NCBI RefSeq assembly: GCF_008802405.1
Contig: NZ_VZDO01000001.1
Span: forward strand, 124,001-188,000
Direction of reading: 5' to 3'
DNA from: Plantimonas leprariae
GTDB lineage: Bacteria > Pseudomonadota > Alphaproteobacteria > Rhizobiales > Rhizobiaceae
DNA: 64,000 bases
Below are positions 8,790 to 17,942 of this stretch, piece after piece (position 1 is the first letter of the stretch; every line of letters begins with the position of its first letter). The notes under the pieces are model-generated. The model had not been told where the DNA came from. It saw only the letters and a list, made by a program, of their open reading frames with translations, and ran no database searches. Made by a program: the position numbers and the translations under genes.

Positions 8790-10616
8790 TCAGCGGATAT
8801 CCTCGCCCGAGAGCGTCGCGGCGGTCTGGATCAGCGCCAGATGCGTCAGGCCCTGCGGCAGGTTGCCGAGATATTCGCCGCTGTCGGCGTCGATCATCTC
8901 GGCGAAGACGCCGCAGCCGGTGTCGAGCGCGTTCAGCACCGCGGCGAAGCGCTCCTCCGCTTCCGTCCGATGGCCGAGGAGAGCCAGCGCCTCCAGCACC
9001 CAGAAGGTGCAGGCGAGGAAGCAGCCCTCGTCCTCCTCGACGCCGGAATAACGATAGTGGAAGCTGCCTTTGCTCAGTTCGCGGTCGATGGCTCGGAGCG
9101 TCTTCTCCATCCGCTCGTGGCCGTCGAAGCCGAAGCGGACGGCGAGGGCCAGCGAGGCGTCGATCCTGTCCGAGCCCGGATGGAAGACGTAGGCCTGCCG
9201 TTCCTCCGACCAGCAGTTCGCGTCGATGAATTCGCGCACCCGGTCGCGCCCGCGCGCCCAGCGATCGCGGAAGGTGGACGGGATGTGGCCGCCGTCGGCA
9301 AGCTCGACGGCGCGCGCCAGCCCCTGCCAGGTCGAGATCTTCGACATCGTGTAGTGTTCGAGCTCGGACAGTTCCCAGATGCCGGAGTCCTTCACCCGCC
9401 AGCTTTCCACCGCGAGGTCGGCGAGGCGTGCCAGCACCGCGCCGGAACGCGGGTCGAGGATGTGGCCGTCGGCGACGAAGCGCGCCGCGGTCTCGAAGAT
9501 GTCGCCGAAGATGCCATGCTGGTGCTGCTTGGCGGCCTGGTTGCCGGAAACCACCGGGCGCTCGCCCCGATAGCCGGGCAGGTCGTATTCCTTCACGTCC
9601 TCGGCGAGCCGGCCGTCCAGCGCGTAGCAGACGTGGGCGCCGCGCTCGTCGAGGCACTTGATCAGCCAGGTGAACGCCGCCTTCGCCTCCGCCTTAGCGC
9701 CGATCCGCAGGAACGCCTTGATCGTGTAGGAGGCGTCGCGCACCCAGGCGAAGCGGTAGTCGTAGTTCTTGCCCGACCCGAAGCCTTCGGGAAGCGAGGT
9801 CGTGGCAGCGGCGGCGATCGCGCCGCTCGGTGAGTAGAGCAGCAGCTTCAGGGCCAGCGCGCTCCGGTTCACTTCCGCGCCGAACTTGCCGTCGTAGCCG
9901 ATGTCGTCCGACCATTGCCGCCATTCGCCGTCGGACACGTCGATCCGGCCGTCGATCTCCTCGACGGTCGCGGCGACGAGCGGCTCGTTCTCGCCAGCCA
10001 GCAGCGCCACCAGCTCGCGGTCGCCCTTCCGCACCGAGAAGGAGCCGTGGATTTCGAGGTCGTCCTCCTTGTCGAGCGTGACGCCCGAACTGACGCGCAC
10101 GAGACCGACCACCTCCCCGGCGTTGAAGGTGGTGGCGTTGTCGTTGCGCGCGAGATAGGGGCAGATCGAGTCGGCATGGGTGCCGAACATGATCCGCACC
10201 TTGAAGTCGACGCTCCCCTCCAGCCCTTCGATCCGGCGCGCCAGTTCGCACCACGGCAGGCGGCCGGCACGGCCGGAATTCAGCGATTCGGTCAGCTTCG
10301 CCTTGCCGCCCGCCGTCGTGAAGACCGTTTCGAAGACGTTGCTGCCCGGCCGGTAGCCGCGCTCGACCGTGAAGGCTTCCGTCGGGGCGATCACGAAGCA
10401 GCCGCCGGTATCTTCCGCGACGAGGCGGTCGAACAGCGGCGGCGAGTTCATGTTCGGCACGCACCACCAGTCGATCGATCCGTCCGCGCCGGCGAGCGCG
10501 ACGGAGCGTCCGTCGCCGAGCGCTGCATAGGACGAGAGCGGCATGCCGCCGAGCTCGCTGCGGTCCGGAAGCCGGCCTGAACGCGGATAGGGCTGCATGA
10601 CCGACGGGAACTCCAT
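8790..10616 (-). CDS. Glycoside hydrolase family 15 (glucoamylase/trehalase-like)
   Basis: 608 residues from the ATG at 10616. An upstream in-frame TTG at 10691, overlapping the previous stop, would add 25. The N-terminal GDGRSVALAGADGSIDWWCVP and the (alpha/alpha)6 barrel motifs NYDYRFAWVRDASYTIKAF, QHQHGIFGD and SGIWELSE define GH15; the Glu in GIWE is the expected acid catalyst region. No signal peptide, so probably cytosolic. Bacterial members of this type hydrolyse trehalose or short alpha-glucans; which one cannot be decided by eye. Downstream of and probably coupled to the glutamine amidotransferase gene. Confidence 0.9.
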   Translation of the reverse strand: MEFPSVMQPYPRSGRLPDRSELGGMPLSSYAALGDGRSVALAGADGSIDWWCVPNMNSPPLFDRLVAEDTGGCFVIAPTEAFTVERGYRPGSNVFETVFTTAGGKAKLTESLNSGRAGRLPWCELARRIEGLEGSVDFKVRIMFGTHADSICPYLARNDNATTFNAGEVVGLVRVSSGVTLDKEDDLEIHGSFSVRKGDRELVALLAGENEPLVAATVEEIDGRIDVSDGEWRQWSDDIGYDGKFGAEVNRSALALKLLLYSPSGAIAAAATTSLPEGFGSGKNYDYRFAWVRDASYTIKAFLRIGAKAEAKAAFTWLIKCLDERGAHVCYALDGRLAEDVKEYDLPGYRGERPVVSGNQAAKQHQHGIFGDIFETAARFVADGHILDPRSGAVLARLADLAVESWRVKDSGIWELSELEHYTMSKISTWQGLARAVELADGGHIPSTFRDRWARGRDRVREFIDANCWSEERQAYVFHPGSDRIDASLALAVRFGFDGHERMEKTLRAIDRELSKGSFHYRYSGVEEDEGCFLACTFWVLEALALLGHRTEAEERFAAVLNALDTGCGVFAEMIDADSGEYLGNLPQGLTHLALIQTAATLSGEDIR

Positions 10617-10687
10617 GACACTCGCCGCCTGTTCTAGGGCGCGGATGGCCGGGCGGCGCAGCGACACTTCGCCCGCAACCGGAGCGC

Positions 10688-11530
10688 TCAAGCTCCGGCC
10701 GGCACGAAGTGGGAGATGAAGTTGCTGAGTTCCCGCGTCCGCCGCGCCGGATCGACGATCTCCTCGTCGATGCCAAGCAGCCAGGCGAGGTCGCGCCGCT
10801 CCGGTTCGGCCCCGAGCGCGTCGATCCGCTCGGCCTGGGCTTCGACATCCCGGATATCGCCGGCGACGCCGGCTTCGACGAGGTCCTCGCCGTTGCGGCG
10901 GAGCGAGGCGGCGATCTCGGCAAGGGTCAGCTCGGGATGGTACTGGACGCCCCAGAACACCCCGCCGCCCTGCCGGATCTCCAGCGCCTGGACCGGCGTC
11001 GTGCGGGTGCCGGCGAGGACCACCGCGCCTTCCGGCAGGCGGTCGATCTCGGCGGAATGCATGGCCGGCGCGTCCCAGGCGACCGGTCGCCCCGCCAGCA
11101 GCGGATGCGAGCGTCCGGCCTCGGTCGCGACGATGCCGCGCACGAAGCCGGCCTCCATGCGGGGCTCGTGCGGCTTGGAGGTGCCGCCGGCCGCGACGGC
11201 AGCGATCTGCAGCCCGGCGCAGGAGCCGAAAGCGGGCACGCCGGAGGCGAAGATCTGCCGCATGAAGGCGCTGGCGCGTGTCGCCTCCGCCGAACCCTCG
11301 TGCATCTGGATCGGCGAGCCGGCGAGGAAGACCGCGTCGAAGCGGCGGAAGGCCTCCGCCTCGGGCGGCGCGGAACCGTCAATGCAGGACAGATGCTCGC
11401 ATTCGCAGCCGGGCGCGATCCGCCGCAGCGTTTCGGCGTAGGACTCGTCGGACGCCGCGCCGACGGCCTCGCGCCGCGCGTCCCGCTGCGGCGGGGTTTC
11501 ACTGGAAACGATCAGGAATTTCGGCGGCAC
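10688..11530 (-). CDS. Type 1 glutamine amidotransferase (GMP-synthase-like)
   Basis: 280 residues from GTG 11530 (MPPKFLIVSSETPPQR). A class I GATase domain is complete: oxyanion strand AVFLAGSPIQMHE, nucleophile elbow GSCAGLQ and catalytic pair in GVQYHPEL. The C-terminal roughly 60 residues are helical and charged. These stand-alone proteins resemble gamma-glutamyl-GMP/polyamine amidotransferases; the acceptor is unknown. Its stop overlaps the possible TTG start of the GH15 gene by 3-4 nt, suggesting a two-gene operon. Confidence 0.85.
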   Translation of the reverse strand: MPPKFLIVSSETPPQRDARREAVGAASDESYAETLRRIAPGCECEHLSCIDGSAPPEAEAFRRFDAVFLAGSPIQMHEGSAEATRASAFMRQIFASGVPAFGSCAGLQIAAVAAGGTSKPHEPRMEAGFVRGIVATEAGRSHPLLAGRPVAWDAPAMHSAEIDRLPEGAVVLAGTRTTPVQALEIRQGGGVFWGVQYHPELTLAEIAASLRRNGEDLVEAGVAGDIRDVEAQAERIDALGAEPERRDLAWLLGIDEEIVDPARRTRELSNFISHFVPAGA

Positions 11531-11635
11531 GCGGGGGCATCCGGGGGGCTGGCGGGAACCCCCGAGATAGGCGGCTATGCTTCCAGCCCAATGCGCCGGA
11601 TCGTCACGTTCGACGGAGACGCGCGTGAGCGCGCC

Positions 11636-12058
11636 TCAGCCCATCGGCATGGTGCCCATCTGCGTGTTCGGGTCGAACGGCATCATGTTGGTGTTGAGGT
11701 TCGACATAATCCAGATCGAGCCGCCGACGACGAGGACGACGATCAGGACGCCGAAGGCGAGCGCCAGCGTGTTGTTGGTGTTGTCGGGGCCGGTGGTGAT
11801 GTGGAGGAAGAAGACGAGATGGACGCCCATCTGCGCGATGGCGAGCACGATCAGCGCGATCGGGATGCCCGGGCCGTAGACGAGGTTGGTGCCGGCGACG
11901 AAGAAGGACGCGGCGGTGAGCACGGCCGCGAGGCCGAGCCCGATCAGGTAGCCGCGAATGCCCGCCCCGACGCCTTCGTGGCCGAACTTGTCGTCGCCGG
12001 GCGCGACGTCGCTGCCGTGGGCGCGGTGTTCCGGCGTCTCCGCGGAGGTGGATGCCAT
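11636..12058 (-). CDS. cyoD: Cytochrome bo3 quinol oxidase subunit IV (CyoD)
   Basis: 140 residues from the ATG at 12058, which follows AGGAGAT at ideal spacing. Three membrane helices are visible (IRGYLIGLGLAAVLTAASFF, IPIALIVLAIAQMGVHLVFF, LALAFGVLIVVLVVGGSIWI), with the family segment QMGVHLVFFLHI. It assists assembly of the bo3 oxidase. The reading frame stays open upstream to an ATG at 12271 that overlaps the cyoC stop, which would add 71 residues; see findings. Last gene of cyoABCD. Confidence 0.93.
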   Translation of the reverse strand: MASTSAETPEHRAHGSDVAPGDDKFGHEGVGAGIRGYLIGLGLAAVLTAASFFVAGTNLVYGPGIPIALIVLAIAQMGVHLVFFLHITTGPDNTNNTLALAFGVLIVVLVVGGSIWIMSNLNTNMMPFDPNTQMGTMPMG

Positions 12059-12267
12059 CGTGGATCTCCTGAAGGCGGACCGCTCGATCGAGACGTCGTC
12101 CGGCTCGCGACTGGCAGGGCGAACGAAGAAGCGTTTCAGCGAATGGACGAGACCGGCGGCCCCGAGGGTCGCCGCACCGGCGAGCGCAAGGTTCTCGCCC
12201 GTCCGCCGCGCGTCGCTCGACGCCGGCCGGCGGCGGGCGGGCGTCCTCGGGGTGCCGCGCCGCCGTT

Positions 12268-12969
12268 TCATCCGGCACCGAACAGGTAGACGATGGTGAA
12301 CACCGCGACCCAGATGATGTCGAGCGCGTGCCAGAACAGCGAGAAGCAGAGGAAGCGCCGCTCCATGGTCGGGCGGAAGCCCTTCACGAAGACCTGCGCC
12401 ATCATGGTGAGCAGCCACAGGCAGCCGCCGAAGACGTGGAGGCCGTGGCAGCCGACCAGCGCGAAGAAGCTTGACAGGAAGGCCGAGCGGGACGGTCCCG
12501 CGCCGATCGTGACGAGATGGTGGAACTCGTAGACCTCCATCACGAGGAAGCCCGCACCGAACACGAAGGTCACGGCCATCATGGCCTGGAACCACAACAT
12601 GTTGCGCTGCGCGATGGCGATGCCGGCCATGCCGCAGAAGAAGCTCGAAACGAGCAGCAGCGTGGTTTCCACCGCGACGAACGGCAGGTCGAAGAGTTCG
12701 CGCCCCGAGGGTCCGCCCGCCGTCTCGCCCCTGAGCACCGCGAACGCGGCGAAGAAGGCGGAGAACATGATGATGTCGGACAGGAGGAATATCCAGAACC
12801 CGTAGCCGACGACGATGCGCTTCGGCGCGGGGCCGCCCGCGCCGTGGCCGGGCGCGTCCGATTCCGCCCCGTGGCCGACATTGTAGGGATCGCCCTCGCG
12901 GCTCGTCTCGCCGCGACCGTGGCCGAGCATGTAGGGGTCGGCGGGATTGCCGACGGCGCCGTGGCTCAT
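12268..12969 (-). CDS. cyoC: Cytochrome bo3 quinol oxidase subunit III (CyoC)
   Basis: 233 residues. A His/Gly-rich cytoplasmic N-terminus of about 50 residues precedes five membrane helices. Conserved [30 protein letters not shown] and [17 protein letters not shown] are typical of the COX3/CyoC family. It has no redox centres and stabilises the catalytic subunit. ATG 12969 overlaps the cyoB stop in ATGA, so translation is coupled. The repeated PY-LGHG/NVGHG motif in the N-terminal tail is somewhat longer than in E. coli CyoC. Confidence 0.95.
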   Translation of the reverse strand: MSHGAVGNPADPYMLGHGRGETSREGDPYNVGHGAESDAPGHGAGGPAPKRIVVGYGFWIFLLSDIIMFSAFFAAFAVLRGETAGGPSGRELFDLPFVAVETTLLLVSSFFCGMAGIAIAQRNMLWFQAMMAVTFVFGAGFLVMEVYEFHHLVTIGAGPSRSAFLSSFFALVGCHGLHVFGGCLWLLTMMAQVFVKGFRPTMERRFLCFSLFWHALDIIWVAVFTIVYLFGAG

Positions 12970-14969
12970 GCCCGCACCCCTTCGCTGAGCAGGAGCGCCG
13001 ACTTCTGACGCCGCCGCTCGGCATCGAGCCGCTCGACTTCGGCAGCCGGGATCTCGTACTCGTCGTGGTCGCGCCAGGCGAAGACGACGAACACGCCGAA
13101 GGCGCCGACGAGCCCGAGAATCGCCATCCACCAGATGTGCCAGATCATCGCGAAGCCGACCATGGTGGCGAAGAAGGCCGAGACGAAGCCGGTCGGCGAG
13201 TTGCGGGGCATCTCGATCGGCGCGTATTTCGGCATCTGCGAGAGCTGCGCCTGGGTGACGGCGGCCCGTTTCATGCCCCAGTAGACCTCCTCGCCCTTCA
13301 CGTTCGGGAGTTCCGCGAAGTTGAACACCGGCGGCGGCGAGGTGGTGATCCATTCGAGCGTCCGCCCGTCCCACGGATCGCCCGACACGTCGCGCAAGCT
13401 CTCGCGGTGGCGGATCGAGTAGACGAGCTGCCAGACCTGGCAGGCGATGCCGCAGAGGATCAGGAGCGCGCCGACGCCCGCCGCCAGGATCCACGGATAC
13501 CAGGCCGCGACCTCGAAATGCTGCATGCGCCGCGTCATGCCCATCAGGCCGACGACGTAGAGCGGCATGAAGGCGAGGTAGAAGCCGCCCACCCAGCACC
13601 AGAAGGCGTATTTGCCAATCCGCTCGTCCAGCCTGAAGCCGAAGGCCTTCGGGAACCAGTAGGTGTAGCCGGCGAAGGCGCCGAACAGAACGCCGCCGAT
13701 GACGACGTTGTGGAAGTGGGCGACGAGGAACAGCGAGTTGTGGAGGACGAAATCCACCGGCGGGATGGCGAGGAGCACGCCCGTGACGCCGCCGATGGTG
13801 AACGTGACGATGAAGGCCACCGCCCAGAGCATCGGCACCTCGTAGCGGATGCGCCCGCCATACATGGTGAACAGCCAGTTGAAGACCTTCACGCCGGTCG
13901 GCACCGCGATGATCATCGACATGATGCCGAAGATCGCGTTGACGTTGGCCCCTGCCCCCATCGTGAAGAAGTGGTGCAGCCAGACCATGAAAGAGAGGAT
14001 GCAGATCACCATGGTCGCGGCGATCATCGAGCGGTAGCCAAAGAGCGGCTTGCCCGAAAAGGTCGAGATCACCTCCGAGAACACGCCGAAGGCCGGCAGG
14101 ATCAGGATGTAGACCTCCGGATGCCCCCATGCCCAGATGAGGTTCATGTAGAGCATCTGGTTGCCGCCGCCGTCGTTCGTGAAGAAGTGGAAGCCGAGGT
14201 AGCGGTCGAGGAGGAGCATCGCGAGCGTCGCCGTCAGGATCGGGAAGGCCGCGACGATCAGGAGGTTGGAGGCGAGCGAGGTCCAGCAGAAGATCGGCAT
14301 GCGCGTGTAGGTCATGCCGGGCGCGCGCATCTTGAGGATGGTCGTCACCAGGTTGACGCCCGACATCAGGGTACCGACGCCGGATATCTGCAGGGCCCAG
14401 AGATAGTAGTCGACGCCGACGCCGGGCGAGAATTTCAGCTCCGACAGCGGCGGATAGGCGAGCCAGGTGGCGCGCGAGAACTCGCCGACGACGAGCGAGA
14501 TGTTGATGAGGAGGACGCCGGACGCCGTGATCCAGAAGGACACGGAATTGAAGGTCGGGAAGGCGACGTCGCGCACGCCGAGCTGCAGCGGCAGGACGAA
14601 GTTCATCAGCCCGATCACGAACGGCATCGACACGAAGAAGATCATGATCGTGCCGTGCGCGGAGAAGATCTGGTCGTAGTGCTCCGGCGGCAGGTAGCCC
14701 GGCGCATCGTAGGCGAGCGCCTGGTGCGAGCGCATCATCAGCGCGTCGGCAAAGCCGCGCAAGAGCATCACCAGCGCCAGGATGCAGTACATGATGCCGA
14801 TGCGCTTGTGGTCGACCGAGGTGATCCACTCGCGCCAGAGGTACGGCAGATGGCCCTTCAGGACGATCCAGGCGACGATCGACACGCCGATGATAGCGAC
14901 GATGCCCGAGGTGATCATCGGGATCGGCTCGTGGAACGGGATCGCGTCCCAGGACAGCTTGCCGAGCAT
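12966..14969 (-). CDS. cyoB: Cytochrome bo3 quinol oxidase subunit I (CyoB)
   Basis: 667-residue catalytic subunit with about 15 membrane helices. Heme and copper ligands are visible: AHGTIMIFF (low-spin heme His), WGHPEVYI (CuB His with the cross-linked Tyr), [10 protein letters not shown] (CuB His pair) and [11 protein letters not shown] (high-spin heme and partner His). It reduces O2 to water with electrons from ubiquinol and pumps protons. The length matches E. coli CyoB (about 663). It begins 2 nt after the cyoA stop. Confidence 0.97.
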   Translation of the reverse strand: MLGKLSWDAIPFHEPIPMITSGIVAIIGVSIVAWIVLKGHLPYLWREWITSVDHKRIGIMYCILALVMLLRGFADALMMRSHQALAYDAPGYLPPEHYDQIFSAHGTIMIFFVSMPFVIGLMNFVLPLQLGVRDVAFPTFNSVSFWITASGVLLINISLVVGEFSRATWLAYPPLSELKFSPGVGVDYYLWALQISGVGTLMSGVNLVTTILKMRAPGMTYTRMPIFCWTSLASNLLIVAAFPILTATLAMLLLDRYLGFHFFTNDGGGNQMLYMNLIWAWGHPEVYILILPAFGVFSEVISTFSGKPLFGYRSMIAATMVICILSFMVWLHHFFTMGAGANVNAIFGIMSMIIAVPTGVKVFNWLFTMYGGRIRYEVPMLWAVAFIVTFTIGGVTGVLLAIPPVDFVLHNSLFLVAHFHNVVIGGVLFGAFAGYTYWFPKAFGFRLDERIGKYAFWCWVGGFYLAFMPLYVVGLMGMTRRMQHFEVAAWYPWILAAGVGALLILCGIACQVWQLVYSIRHRESLRDVSGDPWDGRTLEWITTSPPPVFNFAELPNVKGEEVYWGMKRAAVTQAQLSQMPKYAPIEMPRNSPTGFVSAFFATMVGFAMIWHIWWMAILGLVGAFGVFVVFAWRDHDEYEIPAAEVERLDAERRRQKSALLLSEGVRA

Positions 14970-14971
14970 AT

Positions 14972-15919
14972 TCAGCCCTCCGGCCGCGGCGACACGTCGA
15001 CGCTCGGCTCACCCTGACGGGGCCCGGGCGCGTCCGGCGCGGTCTGCAGAACGATGGAATTGAACAGGCCGGACTGCACCGACCGGTAGGTGTAGGGCTT
15101 CACGTCCTGGCTCTCCTCCGCCAGCTTCGCGTAGGCGGCGGTATCGAGCGCCTCGCCGCTGGCGCGCACCTTCCCGATCCACTCGTTGAACTCGCCGGCA
15201 GGGAGGGATCGGACCTGGAAGCGCATGTCGGAGAAGCCGTCGCCGCTGTAGTGCGCCGACAGGCCTTCGAAGGTGCCGGTGCGATCGGCCTGGAGGTGCA
15301 GCTTCGTTTCCATGCCGTTCATGCCGTAGATCATCGTGCCGAGCTGCGGCACGTGGAAGGCGTTCATGACGGTGGCGGAGGTGATGCGGAAACGGACCGG
15401 CTGGCCGACCGGGAGCACGAGCTCGTTGACGCTGGCGGCGTTCAGCGTCGGGTAGATGAACAGCCATTTCCAGTCGAGCGCGACGACCTGCACCTCCATC
15501 GCCTCGCGGCCGGAATCGAGGGGTTTCGGCGGATCGAGCTCGTGCGAGCCGATCCAGGCGATGCCGCCGAGGAAGAAGATGATCAGCACGGGAATCGCCC
15601 AGACGACGAGTTCCACCGCGCCGGAATAGGCCCAGGTCGGCCGGTAGGTGCCGCGCCCGCCGTCGGCGCGGTAGTGCCAGGCGAAGCCGATCACCATGCC
15701 GATCACCGGGATCAGGACGAGAAAGACCATGATCGCCGACGCGTTGAGCAGCATCAGACGCTGCGCCGCCCCGACCGGACCGGCCGGATCGAGGATGCCG
15801 AGACAGCCGGACAAGGGCAGCGCCAGGACGAGCGCGAGCGCCGGCTTCATCCGGCCGAGCCGGAACGCCGATCCGACCCGGGCAGGATCGCGGCGCGAAA
15901 TCTCGCTTTCGGACGACAT
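14972..15919 (-). CDS. cyoA: Cytochrome bo3 quinol oxidase subunit II (CyoA), lipoprotein
   Basis: 315 residues. A lipobox LSGC within [16 protein letters not shown] gives a lipid-anchored, periplasmic subunit; two membrane helices follow, then the cupredoxin domain ([33 protein letters not shown]). CuA cysteine ligands are absent, as expected for a quinol rather than cytochrome c oxidase. ATG 15919 has GAGGGG upstream; ATG 15850, exactly at MKPAL, is an alternative that gives a tighter signal peptide. First gene of cyoABCD; the 162-nt spacer to the divergent SDR must hold its promoter. Confidence 0.95.
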   Translation of the reverse strand: MSSESEISRRDPARVGSAFRLGRMKPALALVLALPLSGCLGILDPAGPVGAAQRLMLLNASAIMVFLVLIPVIGMVIGFAWHYRADGGRGTYRPTWAYSGAVELVVWAIPVLIIFFLGGIAWIGSHELDPPKPLDSGREAMEVQVVALDWKWLFIYPTLNAASVNELVLPVGQPVRFRITSATVMNAFHVPQLGTMIYGMNGMETKLHLQADRTGTFEGLSAHYSGDGFSDMRFQVRSLPAGEFNEWIGKVRASGEALDTAAYAKLAEESQDVKPYTYRSVQSGLFNSIVLQTAPDAPGPRQGEPSVDVSPRPEG

Positions 15920-16081
15920 CGGCCCCCTCGGACATGCATTCCGGCAGGCGTTTCGTTACCACGCCCGTTGCCGACTCGTAGATAAAAGTTCTCTGGCGCC
16001 GAAGAATTGCGGCAAATCGCGCTCCGGGCGCAACGCGATCCCTTGCGAGGCCGGGCTGCGGCGGGTTAGCGCCTCCGGCAC

Positions 16082-17095
16082 ATGATCCCCCGACGCAACC
16101 AGCCCGCCTCGCCGCCCCGGACCGTCGTCGTCACCGGCGGCTCGTCCGGCATCGGCCGCGCGACGGCGCTGCGCTTCGCGCGCGCCGGCTGGCGGGTCGG
16201 CCTGATCGCCCGGGGCACGGCCGGCCTGGAGGACGCGCGGCGCGAGATCGAGCGCTCCGGCGCCCCATGCGCGACGGCGGTGGCGGACGTTTCCCTCGAT
16301 GCCGAGACGGAACGCGCGGCGGCCGCGCTCGAAGCCGCGCTCGGCCCCCTTACGGTCTGGGTGAACTCGGCCGGCAACGGCGTCTTCGGCCGGTTCCTCG
16401 ACGTTTCCGACGCCGAGTTCCGGCGCGTCACCGACGTCACCTACGGCGGCACGGTGAACGGCACGCGCGCCGCCCTGAAGCGCATGCGGCCGCGCGACGC
16501 CGGCGTCGTGATCAACGTCTGTTCCGGCGTCGCTTTCCACGGCATGCCGCTCCTGTCCTCCTATTCGGGCGCGAAATACGCCGTCCGCGGCTTTGCCGAC
16601 GCGGTGCGAAGCGAACTCCTGCAGGAGGCGAGCCGCGTCCGGATCACCACGGTCTTTCCGCCGGCGGTCAACACGCCCTACTTCCGGCACGCCGCCTCGC
16701 ATCTCGACCTGCCGCCGCGCCCCGCGAAGCCCGTCTACCAGCCGGAAGTCGTGGCCGAGGCGATCTTCCGCGCGGCGCTCGTGCCCCGCCGCGAGGTCGA
16801 GGTCTCGACGACGACCGTCCTCTTCGCCCTCGCGAACAAGCTAAGCCCCGCGCTGATGGACAAGGTCATCCGCCGCCTCGGCTACGACGGCCAGACGACG
16901 GCGAGCCACAAGGCGGCGCTGTCGCGCGACCCGACGCTGTTCGAGCCGTCGGCGAAGGCCTCCGGCGCGCGCGGCGATTTCGGCGACGAGGCGCGAGGGT
17001 TCAGCCTGCAGACCTGGGCGGACCGGCATCGCGGCGCGCTCGCCGCGGCCGGCGCGGGCGCCGTCCTCGCGGCCCTCTTCGTCCGCCGCCGCTAG
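16082..17095 (+). CDS. Short-chain dehydrogenase/reductase with C-terminal membrane anchor
   Basis: 337 residues. Rossmann motif TGGSSGIGRATAL (about residues 18-30), NSAG, a catalytic serine region NVCSG, and YSGAKYA carrying Tyr-x-x-x-Lys are all present. The C-terminus adds ADRHRGALAAAGAGAVLAALFVRRR, a short hydrophobic segment followed by arginines that could anchor the enzyme to the membrane. The substrate is unknown. Divergent from cyoA. Its TAG overlaps the TAG of the next gene on the opposite strand in the palindrome CTAG (17092-17095). Confidence 0.9.
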   Translation: MIPRRNQPASPPRTVVVTGGSSGIGRATALRFARAGWRVGLIARGTAGLEDARREIERSGAPCATAVADVSLDAETERAAAALEAALGPLTVWVNSAGNGVFGRFLDVSDAEFRRVTDVTYGGTVNGTRAALKRMRPRDAGVVINVCSGVAFHGMPLLSSYSGAKYAVRGFADAVRSELLQEASRVRITTVFPPAVNTPYFRHAASHLDLPPRPAKPVYQPEVVAEAIFRAALVPRREVEVSTTTVLFALANKLSPALMDKVIRRLGYDGQTTASHKAALSRDPTLFEPSAKASGARGDFGDEARGFSLQTWADRHRGALAAAGAGAVLAALFVRRR

Positions 17096-17937
17096 GAAGG
17101 GCCGACGAGGCGCTCCGTCGCGGCCCAGACCCGGGCGAGCAGCGCCGGATCTTCGGCGCGGCGGTTGGGCCGGACGACGCGCCGGTCCTTGAAATAGCGG
17201 CCGGATACCGCGGCGAGGTCCGGCGCGAGACAGAGATGCAGCGGGGTTTCCGCCCCCTCCTCCTCCGTCCGGAAGAAGGCGGCCAAGCCGCGCCATGCGA
17301 GGCCGATGACGCCGGGCGTGCGCACGAGCCCGGTCGCGACCGCCCCCGGATGCGCGACGTTGGCGGTGACGCCCGACGCTTCCAGCCGCCGCGCCCATTC
17401 GAAGGTCGTCATCATCACGCCGAGCTTCGAGCGGGAATAGGCGCTGACCATGTTCCAGCCACGCCTGAGTTCCAGGTCGTCCGGATCGATCGAGGCACGG
17501 TCGGACGAGCTCGAGCCGACGGTGACGATGCGTGCCGGCGCATTGGCGCGCAGAGTGGCGGCGAGCTCGCGCAGCAGCACGAAGGGGGCGAGGTGGTTCA
17601 CCGCCAGCACCCGCTCGTGACCCTCGTCCGTTTCCTCCCGCCGCGCGGCGAAGATGCCGGCATTGAGGACGAGGAGCGAGAGATTCGGATGGCTCGACGC
17701 CACTCGCCGACCGAGGTCGCGCGTCGCCGCGAGCGAGGAGAGGTCGACGAGTTCGAGCTCGGCCGAGCCCTCCGGCGCCTCCCGCGCGATGCGCGCCAGC
17801 ACCGCCTCGCCCTTCGCCGGATCGCGCCCGACCACCACGACATGATAGCCGGCACGCGCCAGTCCCAGCGCGACGAACCGGCCGATGCCCCCGGTGCCGC
17901 CCGTCACCACCGCGGTCTTGCGCGACGCCGCATCCAT
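17092..17937 (-). CDS. Short-chain dehydrogenase/reductase
   Basis: 281 residues. TGGTGGIGRFVALGLARAGYHVVVVGRD is the NADP-type Rossmann start, LVLNAGIF the NAG motif, and SAYSRSKLGVMM the YxxxK active site. It resembles the retinol dehydrogenase/WW-domain oxidoreductase-like bacterial SDRs; the substrate is unknown. It starts 5 nt after the uvsE stop on the same strand, so it is probably the last gene of the splB-DHH-uvsE transcription unit, although a link to repair is not evident from its sequence. Confidence 0.9.
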   Translation of the reverse strand: MDAASRKTAVVTGGTGGIGRFVALGLARAGYHVVVVGRDPAKGEAVLARIAREAPEGSAELELVDLSSLAATRDLGRRVASSHPNLSLLVLNAGIFAARREETDEGHERVLAVNHLAPFVLLRELAATLRANAPARIVTVGSSSSDRASIDPDDLELRRGWNMVSAYSRSKLGVMMTTFEWARRLEASGVTANVAHPGAVATGLVRTPGVIGLAWRGLAAFFRTEEEGAETPLHLCLAPDLAAVSGRYFKDRRVVRPNRRAEDPALLARVWAATERLVGPS

Positions 17938-17942
17938 GCCCG

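Noticed and set aside
10617-10691. TTG start for the GH15 gene overlapping the amidotransferase stop
   Set aside because: Kept only as an alternative: no usable ribosome binding site, and the added residues are not recognisable as part of the domain.
12970-15012. Long open frame linking cyoC upstream across cyoB
   Set aside because: The real cyoC begins at ATG 12969 with a 4-nt overlap; the upstream part is an alternate frame of cyoB.
13065-15017. A 650-codon open frame antisense to cyoB
   Set aside because: High-GC shadow frame rich in Asp, Glu, Arg and His with no domain, opposite a fully conserved oxidase gene.
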